From NCBI GenBank assembly GCA_016927675.1, contig JAFGMF010000019.1:1-14478 (forward strand): a stretch of DNA of 14,478 nt. Direction: 5' to 3'. The stretch's first letter is position 1. Each line of letters starts with the position of its first letter. The stretch comes from Candidatus Cloacimonadota bacterium. Lineage in GTDB: Bacteria > Cloacimonadota > Cloacimonadia > Cloacimonadales > TCS61. The notes under the pieces are model-generated. The model did no database searches and was not told the DNA's origin. It saw nothing but the letters and a program-made list of their open reading frames with translations. The position numbers and the translations under genes are program-made. Of this stretch, positions 5,627 to 13,236 are shown piece after piece.

Positions 5627-7075
5627 ATGAACCGGAAAACAACTTTAGTGCTATTGTTAATGCTGCTTATGGCATTTATTCTTCAGGCGCAATTACCGTT
5701 AACAGATGGCAAAAAAAGCCCATTTGTGGAAGTTATTAAAAATATCCGTGAATCGGTAGTAAATATTCGGGTTGAATTTGAAGTAAATTACAATCAGAGT
5801 GGTTCGGGATTTCCCTTCAATGACGATTTCTTTAAATTTTTCTTTCCGGATCTACCCCGATCAAATCAACCCCAGACAAGAAAATCACTTGCGATGGGAA
5901 GTGGCTTCATTTTCAGGAAAGACGGAAATGAGGTGTATGTTATAACCAATAATCATGTTGTTGAAAATGGAAAAACCGGGGAGATAATTGTTACTCTGGC
6001 AGATAAAGCCAAGTACAAGGCCGAGATAGTAGGTCTTGATTCACAAACCGATCTGGCGATCATCAAGATTTCTGTTGATGAAGAAGAAGATATCACCGTT
6101 GCACCGATGGGTAATTCCGACAATCTGGAGATCGGTGACTGGGCAATTGCAATTGGCAATCCATTTGGGCAGTTAGGGCTTGAGCGGACCGTTACTGTCG
6201 GGGTAATCTCGGCAACGGGCAGAGCAAATCTACAGTTTGGGGTTGATTCACCTCTTTATCAGGATTATATTCAGACTGATGCTGCGATAAATCCCGGCAA
6301 TAGTGGCGGCCCTCTGGTAAATATTGAAGGTGAGGTGATAGGTGTAAATGCTGCCATAACAAGCACAAGTGGCGGAAATATGGGAATAGGATTTGCCATT
6401 CCGATCAATCTGGTCAGTAAAGTTGCTTCTGATTTGATCAATGAAGGTGTTGTTATTCGGGCATATATTGGAATTCTTCCTCAGGAAATTGATTATGAAC
6501 TTCAGAAAACCATGAAACTGGATCAGATAACAGGAGTCCTTGTCGCTAAGGTTGAAGAGAATACTCCTGCAGAAGAAGCCGGCTTAAAGAAAGGTGATGT
6601 TATTCTGAAATTCAATGACCGGGAAGTGCCCAATGTTGCCAAGTTCAGGATTGAGGTTGCTAACAGTGATATAGGCAGAGAGCTTCCGGTTGAGATAATT
6701 CGTGACGGTAAGAGAAAAACGTTACAGGTTAAGTTGATCCAGCGGCCCGATGATGAACTCCAACTGCAAAACAAGCCAGAAGTTGAAAAAAGTGGAAAAA
6801 TCGGGATAGATGTTGAAGGAATGGATGGGAATTTTGCTCAGCAGCACAATCTTGAAGAAGCAAGTGGTGTTGTGATAACTGGTGTTCAGGTAAATTCTCC
6901 AGCAGCAGAAGCTGGATTGAGAGCAGGAGATATAATCCTGGAAATTGATCAACAGGAAGTTAAAAATCTAAAAAATTATTATGAGATCATTGCCAATCTG
7001 GAGAGTGATCTAATTCTGCTTTACATAAAATCGGTTTCAGGTATTTATCGGTTTGTTACAGTGAACATCAAATAG
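5627..7075 (+). CDS. Periplasmic serine protease of the HtrA/DegP/DegQ family
   Basis: The protein has 482 residues, close to DegP/DegQ length. It begins with a signal peptide (basic NRK, hydrophobic core about 6-19, likely cleavage near AQ 21-22), placing it in the periplasm. The trypsin-like domain carries the catalytic triad H110 (TNNHVVENG), D142 (QTDLAII) and S226 (GNSGGPL). PDZ 1 spans about 270-365 (TPAEEAGLKKGDVILKFN), and PDZ 2 about 390-480 (SPAAEAGLRAGDIILEID), giving the two-PDZ layout of DegP/DegQ rather than one-PDZ DegS. The family degrades or refolds misfolded envelope proteins in cage-like oligomers. A segment at about 52-88 rich in N, F and P corresponds to the LA loop. GAGGAGG (5616-5622) supports the start. 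It sits next to hsp20 and clpB as the envelope arm of the stress cluster. DegP versus DegQ cannot be decided, so no symbol is given. Confidence 0.96.
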   Translation: MNRKTTLVLLLMLLMAFILQAQLPLTDGKKSPFVEVIKNIRESVVNIRVEFEVNYNQSGSGFPFNDDFFKFFFPDLPRSNQPQTRKSLAMGSGFIFRKDGNEVYVITNNHVVENGKTGEIIVTLADKAKYKAEIVGLDSQTDLAIIKISVDEEEDITVAPMGNSDNLEIGDWAIAIGNPFGQLGLERTVTVGVISATGRANLQFGVDSPLYQDYIQTDAAINPGNSGGPLVNIEGEVIGVNAAITSTSGGNMGIGFAIPINLVSKVASDLINEGVVIRAYIGILPQEIDYELQKTMKLDQITGVLVAKVEENTPAEEAGLKKGDVILKFNDREVPNVAKFRIEVANSDIGRELPVEIIRDGKRKTLQVKLIQRPDDELQLQNKPEVEKSGKIGIDVEGMDGNFAQQHNLEEASGVVITGVQVNSPAAEAGLRAGDIILEIDQQEVKNLKNYYEIIANLESDLILLYIKSVSGIYRFVTVNIK

Positions 7076-7084
7076 AATTCCTGA

Positions 7085-7125
7085 AAAAATAAGAGGGTAG
7101 ATCTTTGATCTGCCCTCTTATTTTT
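7085..7125. terminator. Bidirectional terminator between the HtrA gene and the peptidase-barrel gene
   Basis: Arms 7085-7103 and 7107-7125 form a 19-bp stem around a TTT loop, with a single T-G (wobble in the plus transcript) at 7098/7112. The outer ends are A-rich on the left and T-rich on the right, so it works for both strands. It starts 9 bases after the HtrA stop and ends 5 bases before the stop of the convergent gene at 7131. Confidence 0.95.
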
Positions 7126-7130
7126 CACTT

Positions 7131-10100
7131 CTAAAAATCGGGTGACAAACTCAAATAAAGAAATGGTCTGCTGACTTTCTTGAAATCGGACTGCCAGGCA
7201 ACGTCTAATTTCAATACAAAATAGCCAAGATATATTCGTGGTCCGAAACCGAAGCCAAATTTTAGGTCTTTAAGTTGTTCATCCTCATACAGCTTTAATT
7301 TTTCAGTATCATCCCAGATCGCTCCTGCATCTGCAAATACACTTCCTCTGATATTAGCCAGATGTAAGGGAAGAGGGAAAGCCAGTTTAAGATTATCAAC
7401 CAGAGGGAATCGCAATTCAATGCTTCCCAGCATTTTTCTTTTACCTTGCAGAGTATCATCATCGAAACCTCTGACTCCGTTAAAATAATCAAGTTCAAAG
7501 CGTTGATTTGAGACACCGATTATCGTTCCGCCCAGAATTCTGAAGGCAAAGGAAAAGCGTTTTGCGAAAAAGAGATATTTTCTGATATCTGAATATATGA
7601 TTGATGAGCTGTTATCCGTAGAAAAACTGCGATTCAGGAGAAGGACGCCTCTCCATCCCGAGATAGGTCCTACACTTCCGTAGAGGCTGTTATCATGAAC
7701 AAAACTGAATTGCGGGACATAAACAAGTTCCTTTTCATAGGCTTCTTCGTCAAAATAATCAGGGATGTATTCTTTAATCCACTCATCGTTGTAGCCATCC
7801 CACCAGTCACGCCAAATTTCATGTTTATAGAGAACATTTTCAAAATCAATTCTCCAGAATTTATTCAATGGATAACGAAGAATACCATAGATTCCGTATT
7901 CTCGTTCTCTTTCCCGCATATAATCATCGTTTTCTCCGCTGGAATATCTGATCCGGTAGATAACTTCATCATTTACAAAGAAACCTCCCACACCATAATC
8001 AATCCGATGGCGCATATAAAGATAGTTGAAAACAAAATCAGATTTTTCCAGCTCTCCGGAGATCCCGACATTGATTCCGATCGCATGATCACCCAGAAGG
8101 TCACTCAAACTAAGCTGCAATTGAGCAAAAGTCCCGCCTGAAGGAGAATATGCCATCCCGCCCCAGAGATTATCCAACGAAAATTTTACCTTATAAGGCA
8201 TAATCTCAGGTGGTTTTATTTCTGTTGGCTTTTCATCAAGAAATCGATTATACTTATAGTTCAGACTATCCAGATCAGGTTCTCCCCTCAAGTCCAGAGT
8301 GGTATGGTTCTCTGTATAATATTCCGGCAATTCCCTTCTGAATTTAACAGCTCTTTTCCCATAAAATTTATATCTGTCCAATTCGAAACTTTCTGCAAAG
8401 TCATCTTTAAATTCATATTCAAAAGGAAGATGGTAGGGATAATATGACAGATTTTCCAGGGGCATTTCTTTGATATATATATCCCAGCCCAGATCGTAAT
8501 AGCAGGAAAAGATCAATTTTGAATCATTATAGTTAAGATCACCGGTAAAGACGCTGCCCAGAATTCTGGTAACTTCTGCTCTGTTTCCGTTTGTGAGATC
8601 GATCACATTGAAATTGGCAAAGAAATCCTGTTCCGTAACAAAAATGATTTTATCTCCGACACTGTTCCAGATTGGATAGTAGCTGTTTGTACTATCGCTG
8701 GTTACCTGATAAAATTTATCCAGGTCCAGGTCATAGTAAAAAATATTATTGTTAAGTTCATTAAAGACATGTTTTTCTTCCGGATCGGAGATTATTGTTC
8801 TTTCGGAAGTAAACAGGATCTTATCATCCCGGGGTGACCAGCGTGGTTGATAATCATTATAGGGATCAGAAGTAATCTGGCTGATCTCACCGGTTTTCAG
8901 ATTCATAATATAGATATCGTTACTCAATTTTTTCTGACCGGTAAACACAAGTTTCTCTCCGTCATGGGAGATATCAATTTCATAAATACTGTCAAATCCT
9001 GGCATTTTATAGGTTTGGATAATTTTTTCGGTCAGATAATCAATCACATAAATTTTATCGCCTGTAGCTGTTTTAGAGACAAAAGCGAAGGCTTTTCCAT
9101 CTGGAAACCAGGCAATATTATTGCGTTGATAGTGAAATTCCTGAAATTTACCTGACATTCCTCCATTGATGATTTTTTCTGGTTTGGCAGTACTGTACAC
9201 AGATCCTTTCCAGATATCGGATTTAAGATCCTTGTCGGAAAAATACAGATAGACAAATCCGTCCGGAGAGAATCGGGAAGCAAAATTCATAAATGCTCCG
9301 GTTTCTTTATGATCTGTCATTTTCTGATAAACTTCATAGGGTATTTCGTAATCCGTTATATACTTAAAATATTTTCTTTTCAGATAATTTTGCCAGCGTT
9401 TTTGCAATTCCCTGAATTTTATCCCGAACACTTTTTCAATCGCCTGATCCGAAGAATGAGAGATACGAAGGGCATAAAACATATCCATCACTGTTTTTCG
9501 TCCGTACTCATCGCTGATAAAGGTCAGAAATGATTCACCGAGCCGATAAGCGAAAAACCCACCGATATCAGTGATATCAGGGATTCCGTCATTCATCAGC
9601 AGATCGATTATAAACATGTTATTATAGACGCTTTTACCACCCACTGATTCGAATTCCGGCAAACCTTCGGAGAACCAGAAGGGAAGCCCTGTTAAATTCA
9701 AAAAACGATTACGACTGCGATTAAGCTCATTGATATATGCGTGGGTCAGTTCATGGATAAAAGTCTCTTCCATGGCACGATAGCTGCCGTCGAAGGGTAT
9801 TGCTATCCGATTACGACCTGATTCTGTGAATCCCCCGACTCCTTCATTCAAAAGTGGAAAAATCACATTAGTTGTTTCAAAATCCTGATGAGATTTGTAG
9901 AATATAACGGGGATTCTGTTCATCACAGGGGTCTTGAAATCTTGTTTAAGGTAATAATAAGCTTCTTCGGCCAGTAATGCGGCAATTTTACCAAATTCAT
10001 CGTCGCCTTTATTGAAATAAATATCAAAATGCATCGTCTGAATAAACGACCATTCTAAGGGGTAAGCCTGGATCTTGTTTTTACCAAAATTATATGCCAG

Positions 10101-10154
10101 CAGAGACGTCATCATGGCAAATATAAGCGGGATCAGTAAGATCTTTTTAATCAT
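7131..10154 (-). CDS. Peptidase MA-like metallopeptidase fused to a TolB-like beta-propeller and an Omp85-like outer-membrane barrel
   Basis: The protein has 1007 residues. A signal peptide (MIKKILLIPLIFAMMTSLLA) is followed by a gluzincin-type peptidase domain (about 25-260) with zinc motif HELTH at about 134-138 and the downstream acidic ligand in WFSEGLPEF (E about 163). Next come about six TolB/PD40-type propeller repeats (about 290-565; for example DISHDGEKLVFTG, RWSPRDDKILFTS). After a linker, a beta-strand-rich C-terminal region (about 655-1007) contains VRGF near 894-897, the loop-6 motif of Omp85/BamA barrels, and ends in aromatic-rich strands with a terminal F. The inferred layout is an outer-membrane barrel carrying the peptidase and propeller on its N-terminal, probably periplasmic, side. 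Substrate and role are unknown. A GTG at 10160 is in frame, but the ATG at 10154 is better spaced from GGAG. It is last in the run after mlaD, 49 bases downstream of it, and ends at a terminator. Confidence 0.88.
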   Translation of the reverse strand: MIKKILLIPLIFAMMTSLLAYNFGKNKIQAYPLEWSFIQTMHFDIYFNKGDDEFGKIAALLAEEAYYYLKQDFKTPVMNRIPVIFYKSHQDFETTNVIFPLLNEGVGGFTESGRNRIAIPFDGSYRAMEETFIHELTHAYINELNRSRNRFLNLTGLPFWFSEGLPEFESVGGKSVYNNMFIIDLLMNDGIPDITDIGGFFAYRLGESFLTFISDEYGRKTVMDMFYALRISHSSDQAIEKVFGIKFRELQKRWQNYLKRKYFKYITDYEIPYEVYQKMTDHKETGAFMNFASRFSPDGFVYLYFSDKDLKSDIWKGSVYSTAKPEKIINGGMSGKFQEFHYQRNNIAWFPDGKAFAFVSKTATGDKIYVIDYLTEKIIQTYKMPGFDSIYEIDISHDGEKLVFTGQKKLSNDIYIMNLKTGEISQITSDPYNDYQPRWSPRDDKILFTSERTIISDPEEKHVFNELNNNIFYYDLDLDKFYQVTSDSTNSYYPIWNSVGDKIIFVTEQDFFANFNVIDLTNGNRAEVTRILGSVFTGDLNYNDSKLIFSCYYDLGWDIYIKEMPLENLSYYPYHLPFEYEFKDDFAESFELDRYKFYGKRAVKFRRELPEYYTENHTTLDLRGEPDLDSLNYKYNRFLDEKPTEIKPPEIMPYKVKFSLDNLWGGMAYSPSGGTFAQLQLSLSDLLGDHAIGINVGISGELEKSDFVFNYLYMRHRIDYGVGGFFVNDEVIYRIRYSSGENDDYMREREREYGIYGILRYPLNKFWRIDFENVLYKHEIWRDWWDGYNDEWIKEYIPDYFDEEAYEKELVYVPQFSFVHDNSLYGSVGPISGWRGVLLLNRSFSTDNSSSIIYSDIRKYLFFAKRFSFAFRILGGTIIGVSNQRFELDYFNGVRGFDDDTLQGKRKMLGSIELRFPLVDNLKLAFPLPLHLANIRGSVFADAGAIWDDTEKLKLYEDEQLKDLKFGFGFGPRIYLGYFVLKLDVAWQSDFKKVSRPFLYLSLSPDF

Positions 10155-10203
10155 TTCCACTCCACGGATAAAATTAAGTTTGCAATTTGCATTATCATAT
10201 ATA

Positions 10204-11103
10204 TCATAGCAGTTTAATTCTGATGTATTTCTTAGGATTGTTCCGGATATCTATCAGCAGACTGTCAAGACTCTCAGTTGCTTTATTCAGATTATCGTAT
10301 AATTCTCTGTCTGAAATCAAATTACCGAGAGTAGTATCATCCTGCAACATTTTCTCAGACAGCAAATGTAAATTATCTGCGATCAAATCCAGTTTGATCA
10401 TAGTGGAATCGGCTTTAGTGAAAGTTTGTTCGGCATACTCGATGGAGTTTTCGATCCTGTCACGATTATCAGTGATCAGGATGCTGATATTTTCTGTCAG
10501 AATTGCTATATCAGTGATGATACTCTCGATTTTGTCCTTATTTTCCAGGTAAGATTCATTCAGGTTTTTAACTAGTTCGTTGGAATTTTGAGCCAGGGAT
10601 TCGGCAATAGTGAAGATATTGCCCTGTTTATGCGGAGTTCCTATCACAGTTTGCAGATCACCGATCAAATCTGACAACTGAGAAACGAGACCGGACATAC
10701 TGTAGGCTCTTTCACCTGTGTGTACTTTTTGTGGATCAAGTTTACCTTCAGCTTTACCGGGGGCAACTTCGACCTGGACATCACCCATCAGATTTGATTC
10801 GATAATCGAAAATGCTGCATCCTGTTTGAGTGCAACATCTGATTCAATTGCAAGATCAAGAATCACGTAACCTGATTCAATTTTAATTGAATTTACTTTC
10901 CCCTTTTTTACTCCGAGAACCGAGACGGGGCTGCCAATTTCCAGATTAGCTGCATTTTCAAAACGAACCAGATAATAATCATATCTGGTATTTTCCAGGT
11001 ATTTAGCCAGCCAGCCATAACCCCAGAACAAGATAATCAGCCCTAATACAGTAACAATTCCGACTCTGATAAGGATCTTCTCCCGATCTTGATAAAATTT
11101 CAT
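10204..11103 (-). CDS. mlaD: MCE-family lipid-transport protein (MlaD-like)
   Basis: The protein has 299 residues. An N-terminal membrane anchor (about 11-30, IRVGIVTVLGLIILFWGYGW) is followed by one MCE domain (about 40-125) with the typical LEIGSPVSVLGVKKGKV and the SNLMGDVQVEV strand. A long helical C-terminal region (about 135-295) is rich in L, N, D and E and is likely coiled coil. MCE proteins form hexameric rings on the inner membrane and guide phospholipids or other hydrophobic molecules through the periplasm for an ABC transporter. The extended helical tail is longer than in E. coli MlaD (183 aa) and more like MCE proteins whose helices form a needle. The start has GGAG six bases upstream. 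The mlaF stop is only 12 bases upstream, so the two are co-translated. The symbol follows family and context; the substrate is not known. Confidence 0.9.
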   Translation of the reverse strand: MKFYQDREKILIRVGIVTVLGLIILFWGYGWLAKYLENTRYDYYLVRFENAANLEIGSPVSVLGVKKGKVNSIKIESGYVILDLAIESDVALKQDAAFSIIESNLMGDVQVEVAPGKAEGKLDPQKVHTGERAYSMSGLVSQLSDLIGDLQTVIGTPHKQGNIFTIAESLAQNSNELVKNLNESYLENKDKIESIITDIAILTENISILITDNRDRIENSIEYAEQTFTKADSTMIKLDLIADNLHLLSEKMLQDDTTLGNLISDRELYDNLNKATESLDSLLIDIRNNPKKYIRIKLL

Positions 11104-11115
11104 GTATTACTCCGT

Positions 11116-11841
11116 TTAATGTCCTCTGAAAGCGATAATTTCAGGAATTTTACTTTTTTCAAATTCCTGATGAGTCCCGGAAAAAACCAATTTACGATCA
11201 GCCAGCATAATCATCCGGCCTTGAATTCTATTTATGCAGTTAAAATCATGAGTCACGATCAGGGAAGATATTTTTTTTACCTTTTGTAATCCGAGTATCA
11301 ACTCGATGATCTCATTAGAAATAACTGGATCAAGTCCGGTAGTTGGCTCGTCAAAGATCAGATATCTGGGTTCAAGAACCAGAGCTCGAGCAAGGGCGAC
11401 TCTTTTCTTCATACCTCCACTCAGATCGGAAGGCATTTTTTCGGAGATATCACCCAGTCCTAGTAAATCCAGGTTATCTCTAACGAGACGAAAAATCTCC
11501 GTGTCTGATTTTTCTGAATGTTCAAAAAGAGGAAGAGCAATATTCTGATATACATTTAAAGAATCTAGTAATGCCCCTCCCTGAAAGAGCATGGCAAGTT
11601 TCCGACGGAACTTATAGAGTTCTTTCCGGCTAAGATTTTGCAGATCTACTCCGTCAATTTCAATTTTACCCGAACATGGTTGGATCAGACCCATGATAGT
11701 TTTCATTAATACACTTTTACCACAGCCGCTTTTACCAACTATGAGAAGATTCTCTTCAGGATAAATTATCAGATTGATATCCTGTAAAATCATCTGATCG
11801 CCGAATTTGACAGCTAAATCAAAAATTTCTATCATAAGCAT
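11116..11841 (-). CDS. mlaF: ABC transporter ATPase of the MCE/Mla system
   Basis: The protein has 241 residues. It has Walker A GKSGCGKS (36-43), a Q-loop in MLFQGGALLDSL (Q87; FQGGALxDS is characteristic of MlaF/Ttg2A ATPases), the signature LSGGMKKRVALARAL (from 140), Walker B YLIFDEPTTGLDP (D164/E165) and the switch histidine in IVTHDF (H198). All catalytic residues are present. It would energise the MCE transporter in the cytoplasm together with a MlaE-type permease, but no permease gene lies beside it. Two in-frame ATGs (11841 and 11835) are possible. Neither has a clear ribosome binding site, and both overlap the end of mtaB (17-23 bases), which suggests translational coupling. A TAG immediately precedes the first ATG, so no longer start exists. 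Confidence 0.94.
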   Translation of the reverse strand: MLMIEIFDLAVKFGDQMILQDINLIIYPEENLLIVGKSGCGKSVLMKTIMGLIQPCSGKIEIDGVDLQNLSRKELYKFRRKLAMLFQGGALLDSLNVYQNIALPLFEHSEKSDTEIFRLVRDNLDLLGLGDISEKMPSDLSGGMKKRVALARALVLEPRYLIFDEPTTGLDPVISNEIIELILGLQKVKKISSLIVTHDFNCINRIQGRMIMLADRKLVFSGTHQEFEKSKIPEIIAFRGH

Positions 11842-13120
11842 CTACTATCAGGCCATCTTCACCTCTCATTTTCGGAAGCAAATTGAGAAGCTGACCTTTC
11901 CTGTAATTCCTTTCTTTAAGATATATCCTGATATAATGATCCGATAAGGCTGTCCAGTAATTATTTTTTTTCTCTTCCAGAACACCTTTGAGCAAGATCT
12001 TAGCAGATATCAGATTTCTGCAATATTGCTCTTTCTTATCTTCCGACAAATTCAGCAGGATTTTCCCTCGCAATTTAACGATCTCACCTCTTACCTGGTT
12101 ATTCATCTGAGTGGCCAATGTACCCGGGCGACGGGAATACGGAAAAACATGAAGATAGGTGAATGACAGGGAAAACAGAAAATCTTCTGTTTCACGGAAT
12201 TGATCATCAGATTCACCTGGAAGGCCGGCAATAATATCCAGTCCCAGAGCTAAATCCGGAATTTTACTATAGAGAGTATCAGTAAGCTGAGCAAAATCTC
12301 TGACTGTATAGCGTCTGTTCATTTTTTTCAACAGAGCATCACATCCGGATTGAAGCGGGATATGCAAATGAGGTGCAATTTTATCATTTTCTGCGATCAG
12401 ACCGATTAGATCTGTTGTTATAAATTGAGGTTCAAGAGAGCTAAGTCTGATCAATTCAAGATCTTTGATCTCGACTAATTTCTGCAGTAAGAGATACAGA
12501 GAAGTATTTGTATCTCTTCCATATAAACCGAGATTTACGCCACCGAGGACTATTTCCCGATAGCCGTTACCAATCAATATTTTTATTTGTTGAATGATAT
12601 TGTTCTCTGTTCTGCTTCGCGGAATTCCTCTGCCATAAGGAACAGCACAATAAGCGCAGAAAAAATCGCATCCATCCTGAATTTTCAGAAATGCTCTGGT
12701 GTGTTCAGATATTCGTTCTGCTTTCTGTTCGGGATATGTTGAATATGTATTGATCTCTTTAAATTCAGGAACATTTCCCCGGATAATATCTGCAATCAGA
12801 TGTTTCGAACCATTATCGATGATATGATCGATCCCATTCATCGCCTGTAATTCGGTGAAATTTCTCTGAGCATAACACCCGGTAACAATTACTTTTGTAT
12901 CGGGTCTCTCCTGCTTTTTCTTTAACGCCTGGCGAATTGCATTTCTGCTTTTATAATCAGTCCTGCCGGTAACCGTACAACTGTTTATCAGATAGAGATC
13001 AGCAATCTGATTGAATTGAACAATCTCATATCCTGATTTTTCAAAGTCACTTAAAATACAGGCTGTTTCGTATTGATTAACTTTACAGCCGAAAGTTATT
13101 GTGGCAATTTTATCAGGCAT
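11819..13120 (-). CDS. mtaB: tRNA t6A37 methylthiotransferase MtaB
   Basis: This is a 433-residue radical-SAM methylthiotransferase. The N-terminal UPF0004 domain supplies three cluster cysteines: C12 (TFGCKVNQYET), C48 (NSCTVT) and C82 (TGCYAQ). The radical SAM domain has the CX3CX2C motif at C151, C155 and C158 (GCDFFCAYCAVPYGRG), followed by GYREIVLGGVNLGLYG and HLHIPLQSGCDALLKKMNR. The TFGCKVNQYE start and the CAVPYGRG variant point to MtaB, which makes ms2t6A in tRNA from t6A at position 37, rather than to MiaB (SYGCQMN type) or RimO. All six iron-sulfur cysteines are intact. The ATG at 13120 has no strong Shine-Dalgarno sequence. The gene lies 116 bases after aspS in an A+T-rich gap with no clear promoter or terminator, so read-through from aspS is possible. 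Its 3' end overlaps mlaF. Confidence 0.93.
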   Translation of the reverse strand: MPDKIATITFGCKVNQYETACILSDFEKSGYEIVQFNQIADLYLINSCTVTGRTDYKSRNAIRQALKKKQERPDTKVIVTGCYAQRNFTELQAMNGIDHIIDNGSKHLIADIIRGNVPEFKEINTYSTYPEQKAERISEHTRAFLKIQDGCDFFCAYCAVPYGRGIPRSRTENNIIQQIKILIGNGYREIVLGGVNLGLYGRDTNTSLYLLLQKLVEIKDLELIRLSSLEPQFITTDLIGLIAENDKIAPHLHIPLQSGCDALLKKMNRRYTVRDFAQLTDTLYSKIPDLALGLDIIAGLPGESDDQFRETEDFLFSLSFTYLHVFPYSRRPGTLATQMNNQVRGEIVKLRGKILLNLSEDKKEQYCRNLISAKILLKGVLEEKKNNYWTALSDHYIRIYLKERNYRKGQLLNLLPKMRGEDGLIVDAYDRNF

Positions 13121-13236
13121 TTCGACAGAACCGTAAATCTGTGGCAGCTTTGACTTAAATCGTTTAAATTATTGATAATAAAATAATTCTTTATCTGAAA
13201 AGATCTGGTTGAGCTGAGTTTATTCACAATGTCGGA

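Noticed and set aside
7695..8141. 148-residue plus-strand open frame inside the peptidase-barrel gene
   Set aside because: It is antisense to conserved barrel coding sequence, has no good ribosome binding site and resembles no known protein.
10155..10160. GTG start two codons upstream of the ATG at 10154 in the peptidase-barrel gene
   Set aside because: The GTG leaves no spacing to a ribosome binding site, while GGAG is five bases before the ATG at 10154.
10187..10210. TATCATA direct repeat and TTGCAA-type palindrome in the mlaD-barrel gap as a regulatory site
   Set aside because: They are short and of low complexity. A GATAAT-like -10 is present but has no acceptable -35, so the gene is more simply read from the upstream run.
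13121..13236. A/T-only inverted repeat (AATTATT/AATAATT) in the aspS-mtaB gap as a terminator or operator
   Set aside because: It is short, lacks G-C pairs and lies in a very A+T-rich stretch where such repeats arise by chance.
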